Shown: positions 55,973 to 64,000 of the stretch, one piece after another
Position numbering within the stretch: the first letter of the stretch is position 1
Layout of the letters: every line of letters begins with the position of its first letter
NCBI GenBank assembly: GCA_051294375.1
Contig: CM119263.1
Coordinates: 392,019-456,018, forward strand
Source: Paraspadella gotoi
Taxonomy: Eukaryota; Chaetognatha
Length of the DNA stretch: 64,000 nt
Reading direction: 5' to 3'
Translations under genes and position numbers: made by a program
The notes under the pieces: generated by a model
What the model was told of the DNA's origin: nothing
Seen by the model: only the letters and a program-made list of their open reading frames with translations
Database searches by the model: none

Positions 55973-57968
55973 TGGACGTCGCCCGAGTCTCCGGATCGTC
56001 TCTCGTCACCTGACCTTCTTTTTTCTCTTCGCCGTCCTCGGACTTGCGGCCGCCTTCCTCTTCATGACCGCGAATTCGAGTGAGGAAGAAGAGGTCCTTC
56101 GAGCACGCTCTTTCAATTCGTCCGCACATACAGGCGGTCGTTCGAGCCCGCTCTTTCAATTCGTCCGTACATAACCGGTTTAATGTGATTAATTTATCCT
56201 GTGACAATAGACCTAGTCTTGTTTGATGTTATCGTCTGTACTGAATCAACCAATCCAACAATCAATTCGAAATAAAACGCTTATATTATTCTTTCGTACA
56301 ACAAATCATCCTTTATTCCTTTCTTTCCTACTAAACTTAAGCAATGACTTTGGACAGGCTATAGTGGTTTATAACCTTCATCACGACATAGAATGTCCCT
56401 GCAAGCTTTCAATCACGTCTAGTTTCCCTATCAAAGAATTTTTTCAATTGTATAAAAGTATTAGAAGTTTTAAACGTATTCAATCCTTTTTCCCTCATTT
56501 CATTTATTATTTATTCATTCTTCCTTTAATCCGTTTATTCATTCCTTAAATATTTTCCTCTCATTCAAACATGCAAATCCATTCATCCAGTCCATCCATT
56601 CTTCAGCCTGGTGTTGCATCCGAGAGTACAAACGGGCCCAACTCTGCCAAGTCGCTGTCACCGTGAAGGAAGTTTTGGACGAGCATGAGATGGAATACTT
56701 TTTGAACTGGGGGTCGCTGATTGGAGCCCTAAGGGCGGCGAGAGGATTCGGGCTGCAGTTGGGAGTAGATAAGGAAAGGTGATGCTGAGAAAAAGAGTGA
56801 ATGCTGGAGATGCTGGAGATAAGGGTGGACAATGAGATGTGAAGCTGGGGAAAAGGGTGGACGCTGAGAGGTGATGCTGGGGAAAAGCGGTGAATGCTAA
56901 GAGTAAGAGGTGATGCTGGGGAAACGGGTGGACGCTGAGAAGTGATGCTGGGGAAAAGGGGTGAATGCTAAGAGTAAGATGTGATGCTGGGGAAAGGAGC
57001 TAATGCTAGGAGTTGATAGTCTAGAAAGAGGAGAATTATAATTGAAATTAATCTCTCAAATTACGAGTTCCTTTCTTCGTTATTTAAATATAAATATCAT
57101 TTCAAGATGCGATTTTTCTTGTTAATCTAATCAATTTCAGATTCATCAAACAACGTATACTGATGATTTTTTGGGGTTATTTCCAGAGGAATGATTGTTT
57201 GGGAACATGACATCGACATTTTTATTGCACAAAGACACGTCTCAGTCGCCGTTGATCTCTTGAAAGAAAAGGGTCTAGAAGTAAACCGTTTCAAGTGGAG
57301 CAAGGACTGATATGCTTGACTGAAATGCCTTACACGTCTCTCACTCCTGGATTTTCTCCAGGTTTATACATATACGGGCAGTCGCCTGGGATTACGCGTT
57401 CACATCCCTCTCTACTGGTCAAGCTACTCGGCTTGGATCGGGAAATGGATTCGTTCGTGGGCGATGACTTGGATCGACGTTTATAATTACGAGGTCGTGG
57501 GATCGATCGTTGGCGGTGTCGATCGGCGGAGTCTCTTCTCTCCCAATAGGAATCAACGGCTCTACCTTCAAAACATTTTTTACCGGTCAGTTCTTAAACG
57601 GAAGTTTATTAGCCTTTGACAACTTAATTCTATTGTTATTATCATTTTTATATTTTTAACATTTTTTTCTTAATGTTTTTTTTTTCTTCCTGTTTTCCTT
57701 CTTTTTTTCTTTTCTTTTTAATTTTCTTATAACTTAAGGTATGTATTGTTTTTTTATCTTATTTTTTTTCCCGTGATAGATTTTGCTATCACCTTCTCAG
57801 CTTATTTACCATCGAGCCTTTATGCCAAACTCACAATCACAATTTCCTTCACCCACAGGTGACATTTTCCCCACAGTTAACATCTCTTATTGCGGGGTCT
57901 CTTCCCATCTCCTCGTCGACCCGACGTTTCATGCCTCTTACTATGGCGACGACTACATCGACCCATAA
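55973..57968 (+). CDS. LicD/fukutin-family phosphotransferase-like protein (5' end incomplete; frame break before the last exon)
   Basis: Family members act in the Golgi on dystroglycan-type glycans (fukutin, FKRP transfer ribitol-phosphate). Exons: 55973-56166, 56607-56778, 57187-57280, 57362-57585, 57859-57968. The first exon has a membrane anchor (HLTFFFLFAVLGLAAAFLFM) then an acidic luminal stem. The core has EYFLNWGSLIGALRA then IVWEHDIDIFI, the W-G-S-L-x-G-A-x-R ... D-x-D pattern of LicD proteins. The last exon has FPTVNISYCG and YYGDDYIDP, as in family C-termini. Exons 1-4 join in phase. Exon 4 leaves in phase 2 but exon 5 needs phase 1; joined as written, the reading stops at once (FYR-stop). 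A T6 run (57576-57581) just before the border is the likely place of a one-base error. No start codon is assigned. Confidence 0.7.
56078..56172 (+). repeat. Two tandem copies of a ~47-bp unit at the end of a LicD exon
   Basis: TTCGAGCACGCTCTTTCAAT TCGTCCGCACATA and TTCGAGCCCGCTCTTTCAAT TCGTCCGTACATA. The second copy ends in the donor GTC C|GTACAT (56166/56167). The first has GC in place of GT at the same spot and reads through as coding. Confidence 0.8.
56779..57012 (+). repeat. Minisatellite beginning at the LicD exon 2 donor
   Basis: The exon ends GGAAAG|GTGATGCTGAGAAAA. It is followed by repeated AGAGGTGATGCTGGGGAAA plus GGGTGGACGCTG or GGGTGAATGCTAAGAGTA, four to five copies with periods of about 38-50 bp. 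Each repeat contains an AG|GTGATGCT donor-like junction. Confidence 0.85.
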
Positions 57969-59221
57969 AATATCCAACGGGTCCGACTAGCAAACGTTTT
58001 TCAAGATTGCTGACAGACGGACCGATAGAGACGGACTGGCAGAGAGAAAAATGGATCCATGGGCCAGCTTTGAAAATCTTTAATTTTCCATCTGTTTTTG
58101 TGAAATTTCATTGACAATAAATCTTGTTTGGGGGAAAAAAAAACAAAAGAAAACTTGAAAGTTGAAGGAATTTGTTTTCATATCTAAATTTTGTTTTAAA
58201 ACATTCTCCAATTTTAAATAATTCAGAATGTTTCGGAATGTTCTCTATTCATAATTCAACTTTTTATCATTTCTCATTTCATCTTTTCATAATTTAGAAA
58301 AGATATGACCAAAGTAAATGTAGCAATAAACGATTGAATTCGTAAAAGTTTTTAGTCGTCGTTGTTGTCGTCGTCGTCGTCACGCTTTTTTGTATAAAAA
58401 CTACTACGCTTTTATAGTTTTCTCAATGCAAAGTCCCAAATTTACATCCGAGATTTTCGTGGATTTATTCTCTTTCTTTCTCTCTCTCTTTCTTTCTCTT
58501 TCTCTCTATCTTTCTCTCTTTCTTTCACTCATACACGCATTTGTTTGTTTTTTATTTATGATGAATGATTCATTGCGTCAATGAATGACTATCATCGCAT
58601 CAATGAATGACTATCATCGTATCGATGAATGATTATCATCACATCAATGAATGACTATCATCGCATCAATCATTTGGTTATTATCACATCAATCATTTGG
58701 TTATCATCACATCGATCATTTGGTTATAATCGCATCAATTATTGGTTATCATCGCATCAATATTTGGTTATCATCGCATCAATCATTTGGTTATCATCGC
58801 ATCAATCTTTGGTTATCATCGCATCAATATTTGGTTATCATTGAAGGTAGGCTCGATCCTATTCTTTTAAGATTTTTTTTTGTGGCTTTTTTCTTTCTTT
58901 TTGTATTACCTGATTGTCCCTCTTTTCTTTCTTTATTTCCATGACTTTCTTTCTTCTTGTTTGAGTTTTACTTTCCCTTTGTAATTCGTTTGAATCCCTT
59001 TTTTTTCACACACTTAGTTTTTTCTTCTATTTTTTTTTAATGACTTTTTATTTCTTTCTCTCTCTTACTCGCGTAAGTAAAACAAACGATATTATGCGGG
59101 TCTTTCGAGCCAATCGATACATTTTCCGGCGTTGACAGAGTTAATAAAAAAAAACCAATGATAAAAAAGTGTCCCCAGTTAACGCGGGTCACTTTAACAG
59201 CTCGTGCCCGGAAAATAAAAC
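57969..59221. other. Intergenic region between LicD-family and MKK genes
   Basis: Includes a polyadenylation-like AATAAA at about 58117, GTC/GTT triplets (58355-58380), a CTTT-rich tract (58470-58530) and a minisatellite of ATCATCGCATCAATCATTTGGTT-like 20-25 bp units (58570-58845). No coding exon identified. Confidence 0.5.
58570..58845. repeat. 20-25-bp minisatellite (CATCAATCATTTGGTTATCAT)
   Basis: About twelve copies in two flavours: ATGAATGACTATCATCGCATCA (58570-58665), then CATCAATCATTTGGTTATCA (58665-58845). Confidence 0.9.
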
Positions 59222-61440
59222 ATGGCCGAGGCAAGAAAAAGCTCGTTGACATCGTCGTCTGTTTCGTCGTCGTCGTCGTCATCGGACGTCAAAGCCAAAA
59301 CCCTCTCCCGCGGGTGGACGCCCAACGCTGCCCAAATGCAACAGCAACAACAGCATCCGCTTCCCCAGCAGAATGAACGTCGCATTAGAAAACCAAAATT
59401 GAGCTTCAAGTTGTCTTTGCCTATTTCTTCTTCTTCTTCTTCTTCGTCGTCGTCGTCAGCGAAAGCGTCGCTCCCTTCGGAGATCGAGAGTCTCGAACCG
59501 ATCGTCACAACGAAGGATGGACGAACGTTTCCGCTGCAAAAGCAGGTAGACCGTAGTGGAGCTAAAGAGATCATCCGTAGTGGAGCTAAAGAGATCAACC
59601 GTAGTGGAGCTAACGTCCACGCTTGAGTCAGATCATATTAAATACATCTTGTCTGACAATTTATAACTGATAACTTGTACTACATAAAGGACGACCGTCA
59701 AAGCGAAATTTTATTGTTAATTTAAAAAAAAAATATTCTCCCAGGATCTCGTTGTGCTTTCCGAACTCGGACGTGGCGCCTATGGCGTTGTAGAACGGTG
59801 TCGCCACGGTGCATCCGGGCTGGAAATGGCGGTCAAGCGGGTGGCGCTGTCTATGGACGACGCCACCGAGCGGCGACGCCTCTTGATGGATTTGGAGATC
59901 AATGGAAAAGTAAAATCCTTCTAACAATGAACTTTTATAATATAACTTTCTTTTTTGTTAATTAATTAAATTTTTTAAAAATTTTTGGTTGGGGATTTAA
60001 GGTGCGTCGTTGTCAAGAAGCCGTTTTCTTTTACGGTGCCGCCTTTCAAGAAGGCAACGTCTTTATTTGCATGGAAATCATGGACTCTTCCATGGACAAA
60101 TTTTACAGGCAAACGTTTTCTCTGTCTCACGGCGATTGTCGGTCTTAACACTGTTAACACTGTTAACCCTGTTAATAACAGCAAAACTTTTAATCTCTCC
60201 CAGAAAAGCTTTCGAAATCGGTCTCGGCGTCCCGGAGGATTATCTTGTTCACGTGGCCTTTTCGGTCATAATGGGGCTGCTGTACCTTTACGCCAACCTC
60301 AAGGTGTCAATGAAACATTATTATCAAATTAGATAGTAGAAGTTATATTACAATTCAGATTGATTTAAATTGAAAAAAATTATTTTCCTTTTTTTAAAAA
60401 AATATTCTCAAAACAAATAAGAGAAAGGTCAATGGATACAAATTCAAATGGAACTTTAACGTAAAAATCTGACTTTTAGGGCGAATCCTAAATTCGCCTC
60501 CCGTATAGCTTGGCTTGGACAGTTAAGTACTTGTTCACCAACAGTGAATTCTGGGTTAAATCCCCTCACGCTCGTTAAGTGTGGTGTCGGCATAAACACT
60601 CCGGTGACATGGGGTGGTCGTTGCAGGTCCAAAGCCAGCTGTCGGGAGATGCCTCACTCTCCGGGCATCACACATGTCTCCCCGTTGCCATACTTTTTCC
60701 ATTTTCTTCAGGTGATGCACCGAGATGTGAAGCCTTCTAACATTTTAATCGACAAAACTGCGGCTGTAAAGGTGAGGTCGTTCCCAGCCGTGTATGTTAA
60801 GAACATCCCCGTTTGGATAAGGTAATGTCAGCATTCCCCTTATGTTGGACCCTGCAAAAGGTCTGTGATTTCGGCGTCAGCGCAGTCATGATTAACTCGT
60901 TAGCTCCGACGAATATCGGGTGTAAACCGTACATGGCGCCTGAAAGACTAGACATGGACGTGACGAAGGTATGTCATTTAAATTCCAACCACCCTTCATT
61001 TCATCTCCCTATCCTTATCATCATTAATTCAGGGATTCACAGCCAAATCTGACGTTTGGTCTCTCGGAGTTACGCTAGTGGAAATCGGCGATGGGCAATT
61101 CCCTTACGAATCCAAGAAATGGAAAACGCCGTTCGACCAGGTAATTTCATTATCTCTCAGCGAGAACATTAGCTGCGCAGTGTCCGAATGCTTACTCCGG
61201 TTTCCCCGCCAGATGAAAGCGGTGTTCGAGTCGCCGCCTCCGACTTTTTCTAACTCGACTTACTCGGCCGAAGCCCGCCGTTGGGTTGCGAGGATGCTGA
61301 CGAAAAGACCAGAGGATCGGGCGGACTACGCCACGCTCGTCAAAGATGAATACGTGGAAGGGAAGAGACGCGAGTCCGGCAGGGCCGAAGCCAAGGAAGG
61401 GTTGGTTGGTTGGGCGACCAAAATCATACGAGAGTTGTAG
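59222..61440 (+). CDS. Dual-specificity MAP kinase kinase, MKK3/MKK6 type, complete, 8 exons
   Basis: Activates p38-class MAP kinases by phosphorylating Thr-x-Tyr. Exons: 59222-59545, 59745-59909, 60002-60108, 60204-60303, 60712-60771, 60861-60968, 61033-61140, 61213-61440; phases join, 399 residues. Gly-loop GRGAYG (117-122), catalytic Lys139 (MAVKRV), HRDVKPSN with Asp237, DFG 255-257. The activation loop NSLAPTNIGCKPYMAPE has Ser265 and Thr269 in the S-x-A-x-T spacing of MKK3/6. LLMDLEI, FICMEIMDSSMDKFY and VWSLGVTLVE also match that group. The first 108 residues are Ser/Gln-rich with a basic-hydrophobic docking-type motif (RRIRKPKLSFKLSLP). Intron 3 appears to use a GC donor (ACAG|GCAAAC, 60109-60110). 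AATAAA signals lie about 40-75 bp after the stop. MKK4 is the main alternative. Confidence 0.93.
59546..59620 (+). repeat. Three 24-bp repeats directly after the MKK exon 1 donor
   Basis: CCGTAGTGGAGCTAAAGAGA TCA, three copies starting 5 bp into intron 1; the unit does not include the exon end. Confidence 0.85.
60485..60705 (+). mobile_element. Possible second tRNA-derived SINE type in MKK intron 4
   Basis: TTGGACAGTTAAGTACTTGT TCACCAACAGTGAATTCT then GGGTTAAATCCCC has the order of a tRNA A box, anticodon arm and a B box with one base missing. A ~130-bp unrelated body follows. Only this copy was recognised, so the call is weak. Confidence 0.35.
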
Positions 61441-64000
61441 AGGTAATTGAAATAATTTGTATTAAAAATGTTAATGTATTAATAAATTTAATTTTAATGT
61501 GTGTAATAAATAAACTTTCATCCTTAAAGAATTGCACTAACTTAACGAAACAGACAACACAAATGTCATTCTGAAATTATTTGTTTCTCTTTACTTTAAT
61601 TAAAAATATTTGTTAGTCAATTTAGCGTGTATAATGAATACGTATACTTTCAATAGTATATAGTTTCATGGTTCAAAATTATACTCCTTGGTCTTTGCCG
61701 TTCAGTCTTCAGACTAAATCATTTGTTTTTTCTTTAAAAAACATTTGCGTCTCTAGGAGTCTTTATGGTTAATTAAAAAAAAATTTTCCAAATCGAAACA
61801 AAAGATCAACATAATATGACGACGATAACAACATGAACAGAAAATTGCCAGAAAATTGAATAAGCTAAAATTTTAATGCAATCTGAATTAGAAATAAATA
61901 AATAAATTTTATAATGGAACCAACTATGAGGTGTGAGGAAACGCCGTTCAAAATTTTCCCTCCAACTATTTTTTGGGAAAAAAATGGCAACAACTGTCAG
62001 ATCGTTTGTTTAATGATATTAATTCCCCTTGTGGAATAAATAATTAGATATGTATATTTCTGCGTTTCTTGCCATATACGTATGAGTATGACCTTTCTCT
62101 TATTTTCCTCTTTTTCGTTCAGCCTAAATAATTGTCAGTTAGTTACACTAAGTAAACCGATAACGATTGGGCAACAACTCCCAATAGATGAAAAACCTAA
62201 AAGGTAAATACATCAACTTTTATGAAACTATGCAACAGTTACAATTTAAGTTACATGTAAATAAATTGTTATAATTTTAGGAATGATGATTGGACGATCT
62301 CTTTCAAGTTCCTGTCCTCCGCTTCAAAAGGAATCGATACAAAATGAAAGGAGGTTGACGATAATGATATTATTGTTCAGAATATATTCTACACAGCATT
62401 CGGCTTTAGCAAAAGTGGTCCGTGGACATTCAAGCTTGCCCCGACAGTTCCGACCCGTCTGATTAGGAAACGCTTTTCGGGCGGTAATACAAAATCGCCA
62501 CACAGACGACAGAAGATTTTGGATCTAACAATTTTTGTGACGAATGTCGGAATGTCTCACTTCAGAAAAAGCTTGATTCGTCGACATTTCTACAAGAACG
62601 CATGACAGGTATTTAGCGGGAATCTGGGACGGTTTAACAATAATAAATGTCCATCTTTCATACTAAAATTTCGTTTTAAAATACTTTTGATAACTTTTCG
62701 CCTTTGATGCCTGGGCGTAAGGGACTTGGACCCCTCAGTTGCCGAGTAATTCATTTGATTCAAAGCTCGTAATTTGAGGACGCTGAACGCAAGTAATCAA
62801 TAGGGAAGATAGATTATTTGCGAATCGTTGGCAAGTTGTCAACGAATCGTCGTTGAGTGTAGCCTAATAATGACGTCTCAGATCAAATTCCATTTTTTCC
62901 GTTGTTTTCACATTTTCAATCGAAACTGATAATCCGAGATTAAGCTTATTATTAAAGGACGGACAGATCTTGCAGTTTATATCGTTTTCCCTTATGCGGG
63001 TTGTGGAGGGGGAGGTCTTGTCTTTTGATGGAAAACGAAAAGGAATTGTGTTGCTGTGTCACTAAGCGAAATTGTTTCCAAGTCGATTGGGTGTGCAAAG
63101 GTTTAAACAAAAACTTTTTGTCCTCATTCAGTTTTTCTATACTACGTCTAGGCTATATAGTTAAATTCAGGATTTTGGACGAACTAAGGTAACAATATAT
63201 GATTATCGTTTTAATCGATATGTCACTCTCATCATATCAATGAATTGCGATATATCACCAGTTCACTATCAGGGAATTCACAAAATATTATCAGCGCACT
63301 TATCAAATATTTTGTCCCCAAAAAATTATCATCGAAAAAATGTTATCAATAAGAAACAAAATTGGACTTAGCTCTTTAAGTATTTAATCGATAAAATCTA
63401 ATCAGGTTTTAAGGTTTTTGTTNNNNNNNNNNNNNNNNNNNNNNNNNNNNNNNNNNNNNNNNNNNNNNNNNNNNNNNNNNNNNNNNNNNNNNNNNNNNNN
63501 NNNNNNNNNNNNNNNNNNNNNNTTAATCGATAAAATCTAATCAGGTTTTAAGGTTTTTGTTTCCTTTGCACACCCTTTCACCCGCTGACTCAAAATATTC
63601 ACTAAGATCGGGACATCGTTAAACTTGTGTTTTTTTTTGTAATGTCATCTTCGATACCCGATTAATTTCAATTCCACTTTCCGCTTATTTATTTTCAATA
63701 AAAAAATTTAAGCGAAAACTCTTTCACGTCACAAAATGTCCGAAGAAAAAAACGGCACAAATCTATATTTTTTCGGTTTTTGTGGAGATTCTCCCTTTTG
63801 GGATCCACGAATTTCATGGCACACGGCAACGCCCTCTCTAAGCCTCTGTTTCGTTGACGTGATTTCCGCTTGGGCGCCTTCATTGTTTCTTATTTGTTCC
63901 CTCGTTATTCGTCCTCGCCTATTGACTTTGAAAAAAACTCGCGCTGATCATCCGTCTTCCCGGAGATCGACGGCGGTTTATGTCGCCCAGCAATTTTTTA
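61441..64000. other. Intergenic DNA to the right edge, no gene seen
   Basis: AT-rich. Short frames (63001-63192 +, 63695-63883 -) have no supporting splice or family signal. A 100-N gap at 63423-63522 is flanked on both sides by the same ~39 bp (TTAATCGATAAAATCTAATC...). The last 100 bp are GC-richer and could be the edge of another gene. Confidence 0.45.

Noticed and set aside
59222-61440. MKK4 or MKK7 identity for the kinase
   Set aside because: The S-x-A-x-T activation loop followed by GCKPYMAPE, plus the LLMDLEI and DKFY words, fits MKK3/6 better; MKK4 is not fully excluded without a tree.

Overview
The window is nuclear DNA of a ciliated, non-vertebrate animal; I cannot place it further. 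The evidence is spliceosomal introns with GT-AG borders (two look like GC-AG), a short interstitial TTAGGG array, tRNA-derived SINE-like repeats, and metazoan genes: tektin-2, an ankyrin/SOCS-box protein, an MKK3/6-type kinase, SUGT1 and an SLC16 transporter. Exons are GC-richer than the AT-rich introns, and intergenic DNA is full of microsatellites. All gene models were joined by hand from splice signals, reading phase and remembered family features; nothing was searched or aligned.

Layout. 1-185 is the last coding exon of an unrecognised + strand gene. 0.2-26.8 kb is gene-poor: minisatellites, GA/CT/TCG microsatellites, a 0.7 kb polypyrimidine tract, and a ~3.8-4.1 kb direct duplication (6806-10552 and 13687-17752) around a 3.1 kb spacer that may hold a retroelement remnant. 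From 26.8 kb the window is gene-dense: tektin-2 (-, 26866-32265), a four-finger ZNF385/ZNF346-like protein (+, 32992-35839), an SLC16 MCT8/MCT10-like transporter (+, 37640-50249) with an ASB gene (-, 43283-47147) nested in one of its introns, SUGT1 (-, 51670-53552), a LicD/fukutin-family gene (+, about 55973-57968) and an MKK3/6-like kinase (+, 59222-61440). After 61.5 kb I see no gene.

The genes have unrelated jobs (axoneme structure, dsRNA/nucleic-acid binding, membrane transport, ubiquitin ligation, co-chaperone, glycan modification, stress-kinase signalling). Tektin-2/ZNF and SUGT1/LicD are head-to-head pairs.

Most unusual pattern: in at least five genes the intron carries a minisatellite that starts exactly at, and copies, a splice junction. 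Donor junctions are multiplied in tektin-2 intron 2 (54 bp, in frame), the ZNF gene intron 3 (~68 bp, about 11 copies), SUGT1 intron 3 (49 bp, 4 copies) and two LicD exon ends; an acceptor is multiplied in the SLC16 gene. A much larger, inverted array built from the tektin-2 exon 6 junction fills intron 6. I know of no description of this as a genome-wide habit, and it is the best candidate here for something new.
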